A stretch of 64,000 nt of DNA from Schistocerca nitens (GCF_023898315.1 NC_064625.1:104084269-104148268), one strand, 5' to 3'. Positions 1 to 10,467 are shown, counted from the first letter of the stretch. A program made the numbers and translations. Notes: generated by a model from the letters alone, not told the origin.

Positions 1-1303
1 CAGGACCCGCGGTGTTGGCCGTCGAATGGCGCTAGCTGCGCAGCATTTGTGCACCGCCGCCGTCAGTGTCAGCCAGTTTGCCGTGGCATACGGAGCTCCA
101 TCGCAGTCTTTAACACTGGTAGCATGCCGCGACAGCGTGGACGTGAACCGTATGTGCAGTTGACGGACTTTGAGCGAGGGCGTATAGTGGGCATGCGGGA
201 GGCCGGGTGGACGTACCGCCGAATTGCTCAACACGTGGGGCGTGAGGTCTCCTCAGTACATCGATGTTGTCGCCAGTGGTCGGCGGAAGGTGCACGTGCC
301 CGTCGACCTGGGACCGGACCGCAGCGACGCACGGATGCACGCCAAGACCGTAGGATCCTACGCAGTGCCGTAGGGGACCGCACCGCCACTTCCCAGCAAA
401 TTAGGGACACTGTTGCTCCTGGGGTATCGGCGAGGACCATTCGCAACCGTCTCCATGAAGCTGGGCTACGGTCCCGCACACCGTTAGGCCGTCTTCCGCT
501 CACGCCCCAACATCGTGCAGCCCGCCTCCAGTGGTGTCGCGACAGGCGTGAATGGAGGGACGAATGGAGACGTGTCGTCTTCAGCGATGAGAGTCGCTTC
601 TGCCTTGGTGCCAATGATGGTCGTATGCGTGTTTGGCGCCGTGCAGGTGAGCGCCACAATCAGGACTGCATACGACCGAGGCACACAGGGCCAACACCCG
701 GCATCATGGTGTGGGGAGCGATCTCCTACACTGGCCGTACACCACTGGTGATCGTCGAGGGGACACTGAATAGTGCACGGTACATCCAAACCGTCATCGA
801 ACCCATCGTTCTACCATTCCTAGACCGGCAAGGGAACTTGCTGTTCCAACAGGACAATGCACGTCCGCATGTATCCTGTGCCACCCAACGTGCTCTAGAA
901 GGTGTAAGTCAACTACCCTGGCCAGCAAGATCTCCGGATCTGTCCCTCATTGAGCATGTTTGGGACTGGATGAAGCGTCGTCTCACGCGGTCTGCACGTC
1001 CAGCACGAACGCTGGTCCAACTGAGGCGCCAGGTGGAAATGGCATGGCAAGCCGTCCCACAGGACTACATCCAGCATCTCTACGATCGTCTCCATGGGAG
1101 AATAGCAGCCTGCATTGCTGCGAAAGGTGGATATACACTGTACTAGTGCCGACATTGTGCATGCTCTGTTGCCTGTGTCTATGTGCCTGTGGTTCTGTCA
1201 GTGTGATCATGTGATATATCTGACCCCAGGAATGTGTCAATAAAGTTTCCCCTTCCTGGGACAATGAATTCACGGTGTTCTTATTTCAATTTGCAGGAGT
1301 GTA
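1..1303 (+). mobile_element. Tc1-like family A element, copy A1 (cut by window start)
   Basis: Compared with complete copies elsewhere in the window, about 120 bp including the left terminal repeat lie outside the window. The right terminal repeat ends in CAGGAGTGTA with a terminal TA. A candidate polyadenylation signal AATAAA lies in the 3' UTR, between two short inverted segments (CCCAGGAA and TTCCTGGG). Confidence 0.95.
124..1146 (+). CDS. Tc1-like transposase, copy A1
   Basis: This 340-aa DDE-type transposase would cut and rejoin element ends at TA targets in the nucleus. The start is the ATG of MPRQRG, conserved in all nine copies; longer upstream readings begin at GTG and are not supported. 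The N-terminal ~120 residues look like paired-type helix-turn-helix DNA binding, followed by the catalytic core with SDES (D155), QQDN (D244) and the PDLSxIE segment (E277). Copy-specific changes are T44S, R252C and P275L. P275 lies two residues before the catalytic glutamate in a nearly invariant motif, so this copy may be inactive although its frame is open. Confidence 0.9.
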   Translation: MPRQRGREPYVQLTDFERGRIVGMREAGWTYRRIAQHVGREVSSVHRCCRQWSAEGARARRPGTGPQRRTDARQDRRILRSAVGDRTATSQQIRDTVAPGVSARTIRNRLHEAGLRSRTPLGRLPLTPQHRAARLQWCRDRREWRDEWRRVVFSDESRFCLGANDGRMRVWRRAGERHNQDCIRPRHTGPTPGIMVWGAISYTGRTPLVIVEGTLNSARYIQTVIEPIVLPFLDRQGNLLFQQDNARPHVSCATQRALEGVSQLPWPARSPDLSLIEHVWDWMKRRLTRSARPARTLVQLRRQVEMAWQAVPQDYIQHLYDRLHGRIAACIAAKGGYTLY

Positions 1304-1631
1304 TGTACTGCGACGCTGGTAGAGTACGGTCTGGTTTCGCATTGCCATCCACAAGGCGGAAGTTATCACCGACATCACATCTGTAGGGCCTTATAATCGT
1401 TTACAGGACCTGTTGGTGGTATTGGGAACCAGTCCAGTCGCCATAGGTGGAAATTACAGGTATGCACTGTCCCATCATTATTGATACCCAGAAGATTACA
1501 CTTCCACCTGCAAACGAATGGACTCCCTTAGTATATCGCCGTTCCTGGTGTCATCTAGCGCCTCTACAAACCCTAACACTATAGCGTCTGCACGCAAACC
1601 AACCCTGCTCTGGTCACAAACGTGACATTAC

Positions 1632-1895
1632 AAATTTGTTAAGGCTTTCGTGGCCACTTGTTGACAAACTGCCTATTGGCTTCTGTCTCGGGTTCTTCGG
1701 CCGACATTCATCTAATGATTTTTCTGACGTTTCGCCAGCACGAGTGGCTGGCATTGTCAAAGCGTCTCCCTTCACTGCCGGCAATGGAGGGTGAAGCTTT
1801 GACAATGCCAGCCACTCGTGCTGGCGAAACGTCAGAAAAATCATTAGCTGAACGTCGGCTGAAGAACCCGAGACAGAAGCCAATAGGCAGTTTGT
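1632..1895. repeat. Palindromic hairpin element with 15-bp target duplication
   Basis: Two arms (about 1661-1761 and 1796-1898) are near-perfect reverse complements, and the short centre is itself partly palindromic, so one strand could fold into a ~115-bp hairpin. It is flanked by an exact 15-bp direct repeat CAAACGTGACATTAC (1617-1631 and 1896-1910). The long duplication suggests retrotransposition-style integration rather than a TA- or 8-bp-duplicating DNA transposon. It interrupts a Tc1-like relic, and joining the flanks restores reading through the host protein. Confidence 0.8.
1799..1833 (+). other. Hammerhead-ribozyme-like core, degenerate
   Basis: The order is TTGACAA (1799-1805; consensus CUGANGA with two transitions), T, a 6-bp stem GCCAGC/GCTGGC with a 7-nt loop, then GAAAC (1826-1830) and GTC (1831-1833). 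This matches the order of hammerhead conserved boxes with a tiny stem III (ACGT, self-complementary). Two core bases are changed, so this copy is probably inactive. The other hairpin arm carries the same motif on the opposite strand. Confidence 0.35.
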
Positions 1896-2605
1896 CAAAC
1901 GTGACATTACTCCATTCTGCAGTGGTCCAGTGTTGATGCGTTCCATCGGTTCCGTTGGTTCAGTGCAAACTTATCATTGGTCTTACGGATTGAAGACCAT
2001 CCTGATGCAATCTTCTATGCACTTTTTGGTCTGAGATACGAATCCCGGCTGCCTGCGAGAAGTCATTTCCAATATTTCTGGCAGTCGATACTGGCCATCT
2101 TTGAGCCGGTAGTTCGAGGAAACGATCCTTCATTGGTGTTGTCATACGAGGACGACCACTGCGAGGTCTGTCGTTCACATTTCCCGTCTCTTTGTACTTT
2201 CTCCATTCCGCAGACACACCACTTTGAGTGACATGTAACCGATCGGCAACGTGTTGCCGTGTATGACCTGTTGAGAGTAAAGGCGCTATCTTGAGGTTAT
2301 CAAAGTGTTATACGCCTTGACGTGTCATGCTACTGCAGTGCTAAACAAAAACTGAATGATGCTGCTTTTGAAACTGGACTGCGCACGGTGTGAAGCTGTG
2401 GCAGTGGTGTGTTTGCAAGACTGGGAAACGGCCACAAAGCCATCTAATTGGATGATGCGTGAAGTGCCTAGACAACGAGATTTTTTATATCATAGACTAT
2501 ATTTATGATAGTATTCCAAACTTCAGTTGAACAATATGCATTGTTTGACATACCACATTATTTGGTCAAATGTTTGTTCGAATTTTCATAGCCATAGAAG
2601 AGTGG

Positions 2606-2815
2606 AAAACGGACAAAGCCGCGAAGGGTAGCTGCGCAGTCTCGGGCGCCTTGTTACGGTTCGCGCGGCTCCCTCCGTCGGAAGTTTGAATCCTCCCTTT
2701 GGCATGGGTGTGTGTGTTGTCCTTAGCGAAAGTCAGTTTAAGATAGGTTAAGTAGTGTGTAAGCCTAGGTACCGATGACCTCAGCAGTTTGGTCCCATAG
2801 AAGTTATCACAAATT
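2606..2815 (+). mobile_element. tRNA-derived SINE, S1 (diverged head)
   Basis: A box-B-like AAGTTTGAATCC near 2683 is followed by the shared SINE body: GGGTGTGTGTGTTGTCCTTAG, a GGTTAAGTAGTGTGTAAGC stretch, CGATGACCTCAGCAG and GTCCCATAG. The head differs from the other SINEs in the window. Ends are approximate. Confidence 0.65.
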
Positions 2816-2935
2816 TCCAATTTCCCAATTGGACAAATGTGGTATCAACCTGACTTGCATGAGGCCTACTTTCGAAAAAAAGATTGCTTTCTGTGGAGCC
2901 CAGGTCTTGTATAATATCAAATTAAGAAATATTTA

Positions 2936-3187
2936 GTCCACCTGCTTAGCTGGGTGATAATGTGCTTGCCTCCCATGCAAGTGGGCCCAGGTTCGATTCC
3001 CGGCCAGGTTGGAGATCTTCTCCACTCGTGGACTGGGTATTGTGTTGTCATCATCATCATTTCATCCTCATCACCGAGGTGCAAGTCGCCTAATGTGACG
3101 TCGAATGAAATAGCACTCGCATTTGGCAGCCGAACCACCCCGAATGGGGCCTTCCGGCGAATGATGCCATACGCTGACTTCCATTTC
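2936..3187 (+). mobile_element. tRNA-Gly-like SINE, S2
   Basis: The head has box A-like TTAGCTGGGTG and box B GGTTCGATTCC. Between them a CTTGC stem, the loop CTCCCAT (anticodon CCC, glycine) and GCAAG are intact. The body is unrelated to the other SINEs and contains a short CAT repeat. An exact 12-bp duplication AAGAAATATTTA flanks it (2924-2935 and 3188-3199). Confidence 0.8.
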
Positions 3188-3206
3188 AAGAAATATTTAA
3201 TTTAAT

Positions 3207-4620
3207 TTTTTTTTTTGGTCATCAGTCTACTGACTGGTTTGATGCGGCCCGCCACGAATTCCTTTCCTGTGCTAACCTCTTCATCTCAGAGTAGCACTTG
3301 CAACCTACGTCCTCAATTATTTGCTTGACGTATTCCAATCTCTGTCTTCCTCTACAGTTTTTGCCCTCTACAGCTCCCTCTAGTACCATGGAAGTCATTC
3401 CCTCATGTCTTGGCAGATGTCCTATCATCCTGTCCCTTCTCCTTATCAGTGTTTTCCACATATTCCTTTCCTCTCCGATTCTGCGTAGAACCTCCTCATT
3501 CCTTACCTTATCAGTCCACCTAATTTTCAACATTCGTCTATAGCACCACATCTCAAATGCTTCGATTCTCTTCTGTTCCGGTTTTCCCACAGTCCATGTT
3601 TCACTACCATACAATGCTGTACTCCAGACGTACATCCTCAGAAATTTCTTCCTCAAATTAAGGCCGGTATTTGATATTAGTAGACTTCTCTTGGCCAGAA
3701 ATGCCTTTTTTGCCATAGCGAGTCTGCTTTTGATGTCCTCCTTGCTCCGTCCGTCATTGGTTATTTTACTGCCTAGGTAGCAGAATTCCTTAACTTCAAT
3801 TACTTCGTGACTATCAATCCTGATGTTTCTCGCTGTTCTCATTTCTACTACTTCTCATTACCTTCGTCTTTCTCCGATTTACTCTCAAACCGTACTGTGT
3901 ACTCATTAGACTGTTCATTCCGTTCAGCAGATCATTTAATTCTTCTTCACTGTCACTCAGGATAGCAATGTCATCAGCGAATCGTATCATTGATATCCTT
4001 TCACCTTGTATTTTAATTGCACTCCTGAACCTTTCTTTTATTTCCATCATTGCTTCCTCGATGTACAGATTGAAGAGTAGGGGCGAAAGGCTACAGCCTT
4101 GTCTTACACCCTTCTTAATACGAGCACTTCGTTCTTGATCGTCCACTCTTATTACTCCCTCTTGGTTGTTGTACATATTGTGTATGACCCGTCTCTCCCT
4201 ATAGCTTACCCCTACGTCTTTCAGAATCTCGAACAGCTTGCACCATTTTATATTGTCGAACGCTTTTTCCAGGTCGACAAATCCTATGAAAGTGTCTTGA
4301 TTTTTCTTTAGCCTTGCTTCCATTATTAGCCGTAACGTCTCTTTTCCATTCTTCTGTATATTATTCTTGTAAGCAGCTTCGATGCATGAGCTGTTAAGCT
4401 GATTGTGCGATAATTGTCGCACTTGTCAGCTCTTGCCGTCTTCGGAATTGTGTGGATGATGCTTTTCCGAAAGTCAGATGGTATGCCGCCCGACTCATAT
4501 ATTCTACACACCAACGTGAATAGTCGTTTTGTTGCCACTTCCCCCAATGATTTTAGAAATTCTGATGGAATGTCTTCTGTCCCTTCTGCCTTATTTGACC
4601 GTAAGTCCTCCAAAGCTCTT
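3207..4620 (-). pseudogene. RTE-like non-LTR retrotransposon, 5'-truncated copy a1
   Basis: The minus strand encodes a reverse transcriptase: LRSNKAEGTEDIPSEFLKSL, NYRTISLTAHASKLL, FVDLEKAFDNIKW, GVRQGCSLSPLLFNLY, the catalytic IRFADD, and the C-terminal region with CYLGSKITNDGRS, YGSETWT and EAFEMWCYRRMLKIRW. The endonuclease is missing. About 80 nt are deleted near 4332-4340 relative to copy a2, removing the FGFRKSKGTREA segment. The 3' end is a short UTR and A-tail (T-run on plus at 3206-3217). An 11-bp duplication TTTAATTTAAT flanks it (3196-3206 and 4621-4631). RTE assignment rests on gene style and very short 3' UTR. Confidence 0.85.
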
Positions 4621-5118
4621 TTTAATTTAATATGTAACCAAAATTCCTGAAATATGTAAATAAATTTGTAATCAGGCAATTACATGTAAAATACAAAATT
4701 TTAATTTTTTTTATAGAAAATATAGACTGAGGTGACAAAATTTACGGGATACCTCCTAATATAATGTTGGACCTGCTTTTGCCCGGCATAGTGCAGCAAC
4801 TCGATATGGCGTGGACTCGATACAAATATATTCAGCCATGCTGCCTCTGTAGCTGTCCATAATTGCCAAATTATTCCCAATGTAAGATTTTGTGTACGAA
4901 TTGTACTCTCGATTAAGTACTATACATATCAGATGGGATTCATGTCTGGTTGTCTGAGTGGCCAAACCATTAGCTCGAATTGTCCAGAATGTTCTTCAAA
5001 GCGATCGCGAACAGCTCTGTACCGGTGACAGGGCGCATTGTCATCCATCAAAATTCCATCGTTGCTTGGGAACATGACGTCCGTGAACGGCAGCAGATGG
5101 TCTCCAGGCAGCCGAACA

Positions 5119-6544
5119 TACACTCCTGGAAATTGAAATAAGAACACCGTGAATTCATTGTCCCAGGAAGGGGAAACTTTATTGACACATTCCTGGGGTC
5201 AGATACATCACATGATCACACTGACAGAACCACAGGCACATAGACACAGGCAACAGAGCACGCACAATGTCGGCACTAGTACAGTGTATATCCACCTTTC
5301 GCAGCAATGCAGGCTGCTATTCTCCCATGGAGACGATCGTAGAGATGCTGGATGTAGTCCTGTGGGACGGCTTGCCATGCCATTTCCACCTGGCGCCTCA
5401 GTTGGACCAGCGTTCGTGCTGGACGCGCAGACCGCGTGAGACGACGCTTCATCCAGTCCCAAACATGCTCAATGGGGGACAGATCCGGAGATCTTGCTGG
5501 CCAGGGTAGTTGACTTACACCTTCTAGAGCACGTTGGGTGGCACGGGATACATGCGGACGTGCATTGTCCTGTTGGAACAGCAAGTTCCCTTGCCGGTCT
5601 AGGAATGGTAGAACGATGGGTTCGATGACGGTTTGGATGTACCGTGCACTATTCAGTGTCCCCTCGACGATCACCAGTGGTGTACGGCCAGTGTAGGAGA
5701 TCGCTCCCCACACCATGATGCCGGGTGTTGGCCCTGTGTGCCTCGGTCGTATGCAGTCCTGATTGTGGCGCTCACCTGCACGGCGCCAAACACGCATACG
5801 ACCATCATTGGCATCAAGGCAGAAGCGACTCTCATCGCTGAAGACGACACGTCTCCATTCGTCCCTCCATTCACGCCTGTCGCGACACCACTGGAGGCGG
5901 GCTGCACGATGTTGGGGCGTGAGCGGAAGACGGCCTAACGGTGTGCGGGACCGTAGCCCAGCTTCATGGAGACGGTTGCGAATGGTCCTCGCCGATACCC
6001 CAGGAGCAACAGTGTCCCTAATTTGCTGGGAAGTGGCGGTGCGGTCCCCTACGGCACTGCGTAGGATCCTACGGTCTTGGCGTGCATCCGTGCGTCGCTG
6101 CGGTCCGGTCCCAGGTCGACGGGCACGTGCACCTTCCGCCGACCACTGGCGACAACATCGATGTACTGTGGAGACCTCACGCCCCACGTGTTGAGTAATT
6201 CGGCGGTACGTCCACCCGGCCTCCCGCATGCCCACTATACGCCCTCGCTCAAAGTCCGTCAACTGCACATACGGTTCACGTCCACGCTGTCGCGGCATGC
6301 TACCAGTGTTAAAGACTGCGATGGAGCTCCGTATGCCACGGCAAACTGGCTGACACTGACGGCGGCGGTGCACAAATGCTGCGCAGCTAGCGCCATTCGA
6401 CGGCCAACACCGCGGTTCCTGGTGTGTCCGTTGTGCCGTGCGTGTGATCATTGCTTGTACAGCCCTCTCGCAGTGTCCGGAGCAAGTATGGTGGGTCTGA
6501 CACACCGGTGTCCATTTGTTCTTTTTTCCATTTCCAGGAGTGTA
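5119..6544 (-). mobile_element. Tc1-like family A element, copy A2
   Basis: Complete 1426-bp copy in reverse orientation with terminal repeats TACACTCCTGGAAAT at 5119 and its complement ending at 6544, TA at each end. It sits inside the family B transposase, and B's protein resumes across it (SLTGN before, VRLPGDHLLPF after). Confidence 0.97.
5276..6298 (-). CDS. Tc1-like transposase, copy A2
   Basis: Uninterrupted 340-aa frame from the conserved ATG at 6298. D155, D244 and E277 are all present. Differences from the commonest family sequence are A35T in the first helix-turn-helix and G162D seven residues after the first catalytic D. An upstream extension of the frame to 6655 reads through the element end into family B sequence and is not part of this gene. 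Confidence 0.92.
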   Translation of the reverse strand: MPRQRGREPYVQLTDFERGRIVGMREAGWTYRRITQHVGREVSTVHRCCRQWSAEGARARRPGTGPQRRTDARQDRRILRSAVGDRTATSQQIRDTVAPGVSARTIRNRLHEAGLRSRTPLGRLPLTPQHRAARLQWCRDRREWRDEWRRVVFSDESRFCLDANDGRMRVWRRAGERHNQDCIRPRHTGPTPGIMVWGAISYTGRTPLVIVEGTLNSARYIQTVIEPIVLPFLDRQGNLLFQQDNARPHVSRATQRALEGVSQLPWPARSPDLSPIEHVWDWMKRRLTRSARPARTLVQLRRQVEMAWQAVPQDYIQHLYDRLHGRIAACIAAKGGYTLY

Positions 6545-6963
6545 TTTCCTGTCAGTGAATGGCGCAGTTTGACCAGAGGACCGAGCCCAGTCCATGTAAA
6601 TATAGTCCGCATCATTTTTGAGCCACCACCAGCTTGCACAGTGCCTTCTTGACAACTTGGGCCCACGGCTTTGTTATGTCTGCGCCATACTCGCAGAGTT
6701 CCATCAGCTCTCTCCATCTGAAATTGGAACTCGTCTGACAACACCACGGTCTTCCAGTCGTCTAGGGTCCAACCAAAATGGTCACGAGCCCAGGAGAAGC
6801 GCTTCCGGCGATGTGGTGCTGTTTGTAAAGGCACTCAGGTGGGTCGTCTGCTGCCATGACGCCAGATTTCACCGCTCTGTCCTAACGGAAACTTTCGTCG
6901 TACGTCTAACATTGATTTCTGCGGGTGTTTCGTGCAGCGCTGCTTGTCTGTTAGCACTGACAG

Positions 6964-8486
6964 CTCTACATCTACATCGATACTCTGCAAATCACATTTA
7001 AGTGCCTGGCGGAGGGTTCATTAAACCACCTTCACAATTCTCTATTATTCCAATCTCGTATAGCGCGCGGTAAGAATGAACACCTATATCTTTCCTTAGG
7101 AGCTCTGATTTCCCTTATTTTATCGTGGTGATCGTTCCTCCCTATGTAGGTCGGTGTCAACAAAATATTTCCTCATTCGGCGGAGAAAGTTGGTGATTGG
7201 AATTTCGTGCGAAGATTCCCTCGCAACGAAGAACGCCTTACTTCTAATGATTTCCAGCCCAAATCCTGTATCATTTCTGTGACACCCTCTCCCATATTTC
7301 GCGATAATACAAAACGTGCTGCCTTTCTTTGAACTTTTTCGATGTACTCCGTCAGTCCTATCTGGTAAGGATCCCACACCGCGCAGCAGTATTCTAAAAG
7401 AGGACGGATAAGCATAGTGTAGGTAGTCTCCTTAGTAGGTCTGTTACATTTTCTAATTGTCCTGCCAATAAAACGCAGCCTTTGGTTAGCCTTCCCCACA
7501 ACATTTTCTATGTGTTCTTTCCAATTTAAGTTGTTCGTAATTGTAATACCTATGTATTTAATTGAATTTACGGCTTTTAGATAAGACTGATTTATCGTGT
7601 AACCGAAGTTTGGCGAGTTTCTTTTAGCACTCTTGTGGATGACCTCACACTTTTCGTTATTTAGGGTCAACTGCTAATTTTCACACCATTCAGATATTTT
7701 TTTCTAAATCGTTTTGCAATTTGTTTTGATCTTCTGATGACTTTATTAGTCGATTAACGACAGCGTCATCCGCAAATAACCTAAGACGTCTGCTCAGATT
7801 GTCTCCCAAATCGTTAATATACTAAGGAACAGCAAAGGGCCTATGACACTACCTTGGGGAACGCCAGAAATCTCTTCTGTTTTACTGGATGACTTTCCGT
7901 CAACTACTATGAAGTGTGACCTGCCTAGCAGGAAATCACTAATCCATTCACATAATTGAGACGATATTCCATAAGCAGGCAATTTCACTACGAGCCGCTT
8001 CTATGGTACAGTGTCAAAAGCCTTCTGGAAATCCAGAAACACGGAATCGATCTGAAATCCCTTGTCAGTAGCACTCAGCACTTCATGTGAATAAAAAGCT
8101 AGTTGTGTTTCACATGAACGATGTTTTCTAAACCCATGTTGACTGTGTGTCAATAGACCGTTTTCTTCGAGGTAATTCATGTTCCAACACAATATATGTT
8201 CTAAAATCCTGCTGCATATCGACGTTAACGATATGGGCCTGTAATTTAGTGGATTGCTCCTACTACCTATCTTGAATATTTGTGTGACTTGTGCAACTTT
8301 CCAGTCTTTGGGTACGGATCTTTCGTCGAGCGAACGGTTGTATATGATTGTTAAGTACGGAGCTAATGCATCAGCATACTCCGAAAGGAACCTAATTGGT
8401 ATACAGTCTGGACCAAAAGACTTGCTTTTATTAAGCTCTACGCAAACTCCGCTGCTATCGGTCGTTAAGTGAAAGCCATTGACCAC
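6964..8486 (-). pseudogene. CR1/Jockey-like LINE fragment (L1)
   Basis: The minus strand encodes reverse transcriptase pieces: KSKSFGPDCIPIRFLSEYAD, DWKVAQVTQIFK, NYRPISLTSICSRILEHIL, QHGFRKHRSCETQL, FLDFQKAFDTVP, then GVPQGSVIGPLLF, and FADD at about 7776-7765, with the C-terminal thumb region (CEVIHKSAKRN, YIGITITNNLNW) to about 7173. Frame changes and stops separate the pieces. The 3' UTR ends at 6964 in GATGTA-type repeats (CTACATCTACATC on plus). 5' truncated; no endonuclease. It lies inside the family B Tc1-like element. Confidence 0.85.
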
Positions 8487-8964
8487 TGTGTTGTCCGTGG
8501 TGAGAGGTAACGCCTGAGACGTGGTATTCCCAGCACTCTCTTGACATCGTGGATCTTGGAATACTGAATTCGGAAATGGAATGTTCCATGTGTCTTACTC
8601 CAACTATCATTCCGCGTTTAGAGTCTGCTAGTTCTCGTCGTGAGGCAATAATCACGTCGGAAATCTGTTGGCATGAATCACCTGAGTACAAATGACAGCT
8701 CCGACAATGCGCTATCCTTTTATAACTTGTGTACGCGACACTACCGCCATCTTGTATGTGTGGATATCGCTATCCCATGGTTTTTGTCACCTTAGTGTAA
8801 CTTCACAGGTCGGCTAGTCAAAGTCTGTGTCAATTCTTAGTCAGTATAAGTGTCTGCTATTCACGTATTTAAGTCACACTGGAATGGAATGCACAGTTAA
8901 TTACAATATACTTTTCCAAATGTTCTGTTCTCTTGCACACTCTTGTGTCTAACAAAATGTTTTT

Positions 8965-9168
8965 GCCGCGCGGGATTAGCCGAGCGGTCTGAGGCGCTAC
9001 AGTCATGGACTGTGCGTCTGGTCCCGGCGGAGGTTCGAGTCCTCCCTTGGGCGTGGGTGTGTGTGCTTGTCCTTAGGATAATTTTAGGTTACGTAGTGTG
9101 TAAGCTTAGGGACTGATGACCTTAGCCGTTAAGTCCCATAAGATTTCACATACATTTGAACATTTTTG
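8965..9168 (+). mobile_element. tRNA-derived SINE, S3
   Basis: The class II tRNA-like head starts CCGCGCGGGATTAGCCGAGC, has box B GGTTCGAGTCC, and joins the body with TTGTCCTTAGGAT, AAGTAGTGTGTAAGC and GGGACTGATGACC. A 14-bp duplication AACAAAATGTTTTT flanks it (8951-8964 and 9169-9182). Confidence 0.9.
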
Positions 9169-9182
9169 AACAAAATGTTTTT

Positions 9183-10467
9183 TTGGGGTCATCAGTCTAC
9201 TGACTGGTTTGATGCGGCCCGCCACGAATTCCTTTCCTGTGCTAACCTCTTCATCTCAGAGTAGCAATTGCAACCTACGTCCTCAATTATTTGCTTGACG
9301 TATTCCAGTCTCTGTCTTCCTCTACAGTTTTTGCCCTCTAGTACCATGGAAGTCATTCCCTCATGTCTTAGCAGATGTCCTATCATCCTGTCCCTTCTCC
9401 CTATCAGTGTTTTCCACATATTCCTTTCCTCTCCGATTCTGCGTAGAACCTCCTCATTCCTTACCTTATCAGTCCACCTAATTTTCAACATTCGTCTATA
9501 GCACCACATCTCAAATGCTTCGATTCTCTTCTGTTCCGGTTTTCCCACAGTTCATGTTTCACTACCATACAATGCTGTACTCCAGACGTACATCCTCAGA
9601 AATTTCTTCCTCAAATTAAGGCCGGTATTTGATATTAGTAGACTTCTCTTGGCCAGAAATGCCTTTCTTGCTATAGCGAGTCTGCTTTTGATGTCCTCCT
9701 TGCTCCGTCCGTCATTGGTTATTTTACTGCCTAGGTAGCAGAATTCTTTAACTTCATTGACTTCGTGACCATCGATCCTGATGTTAAGTTTCTCGCTGTT
9801 CTCATTTCTACCTCTTCTCATTACCTACGTCTTTCTCCGATTTACTCTCAAACCATACTGTGTACTCATTAGACTGTTCATTCCGTTCAGCAGATCATTT
9901 AATTCTTCTTCACTTTCACTCAGGATAGCAGTGTCATCAGCGAATCGTATCATTGATATCCTTTCACCCTGTATTTTAATTCCACTCCTGAACCTTTCTT
10001 TTATTTCCATCATTGCTTCCTCGATGTACAGATTGAAGAGTAGGGGCGAAAGGCTACAGCCTCGTCTTACACCCTTCTTAATACGAGCACTTCGTTCTTG
10101 ATCGTCCACTCTTATTATTCCCTCTTGGTTGTTGTACATATTGTATATGACCCGTCTCTCCCTATAGCTTACCCCTACTTTTTTCAGAATCTCGAATAGC
10201 TTGCACCATTTTATATTGTCGAACGCTTTTTCCAGGTCGACAAATCCTATGAAAGTGTCTTGATTTTTCTTTAGCCTTGCTTCCATTATTAGCCGTAACG
10301 TCAGAATTGCCTCTCTCGTCCCTTTACTTTTCCTAAAGCCAAACTGATCGTCACCTAGCGCATTCTCAATTTTCTTTTCCATTCTTCTGTATATTATTCT
10401 TGTAAGCAGCTTAGATGCATGAGCTGTTAAGCTGATTGTGCGATATTTCTCGCACTTGTCAGCTCTT
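9183..10467 (-). pseudogene. RTE-like retrotransposon, 5'-truncated copy a2
   Basis: Same family as the copy at 3207-4620. The reverse transcriptase region runs from ALGDDQFGFRKSKGTREAIL through FVDLEKAFDNIKW, GVRRGCSLSPLLFNLY (canonical Q changed to R) and IRFADDTAIL, then a stop and frame change lead to the C-terminal segment (YLGSKITNDGRS, MWCYRRMLKIRW). A 12-nt deletion near 9340 and a premature stop near 9549 break the frame. It supplies the segment missing from copy a1. Its A-tail abuts the right duplication of SINE S3. Confidence 0.88.

Larger units (their letters stand above)
1540..2330 (-). pseudogene. Tc1-like transposase relic (family F), split by a hairpin element
   Basis: On the minus strand, 2217 to 1960 encodes the N-terminal region of a Tc1-like transposase, with a GRPR-like segment (RSGRPRMTTPMKDR) and a second helix-turn-helix ending RRLHQDGL. 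After a stop the reading continues as HQHWTTAEW, typical of the stretch before the first catalytic aspartate. There the hairpin element at 1632-1895 interrupts, and the next residues (SNVTFVTRAGL) resume on its other side. The rest of the catalytic core is not recognisable. No terminal repeats were found; the outer limits are approximate. Confidence 0.6.
4756..8691 (-). pseudogene. Family B Tc1-like transposase, in three pieces
   Basis: The N-terminal helix-turn-helix is at 8691-8490 (ELADSKRGMIVGVRHMEHSI, then RSTMSREC). The middle is at 6962-6545, with ARDHFGWTLDDWKTVVLSDE (first catalytic D) and TLRVWRR. The C-terminal part is at 5118-4930 with DDNAPCHR (second D) and PDMNPI, where a stop replaces the expected glutamate codon. 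Counting to that position gives a spacing of 36 residues after the second D, unlike family A. A C-terminal remnant ending GPTLY is encoded at about 4815-4756. Interrupted and inactive. Confidence 0.8.
4723..8799 (-). mobile_element. Tc1-like family B element, split by A2 and a LINE
   Basis: The ends are inverted: left GACTGAGGTGACAAAA with GGGATA, right TATCCCATGG then TTTTTGTCACCTTAGTG, each next to TA. Removing A2 (5119-6544) and the LINE (6964-8486) leaves roughly 1.1 kb, reasonable for a Tc1-type element. Its transposase is broken. Confidence 0.75.

Noticed and set aside
228..659. Antisense frames of 76-191 aa in every family A copy
   Set aside because: They recur only because the element is repeated and GC-rich; they resemble no protein and mirror the transposase.
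1614..1946. Nearly identical frames on both strands at 1614-1946 and 1658-1936
   Set aside because: Produced by the palindrome; not a gene.
2954..3205. Frames across SINE S2
   Set aside because: Lie entirely in a tRNA-derived repeat.
5276..6655. 459-aa frame on minus and similar 420-480 aa extensions of family A frames
   Set aside because: They read through the element end into host sequence or begin at GTG/TTG; the conserved ATG gives 340 aa in all copies.
8965..9168. Possible functional tRNA gene
   Set aside because: The tRNA-like sequence is followed by a conserved SINE body and flanked by a target duplication; cloverleaf arms are imperfect.
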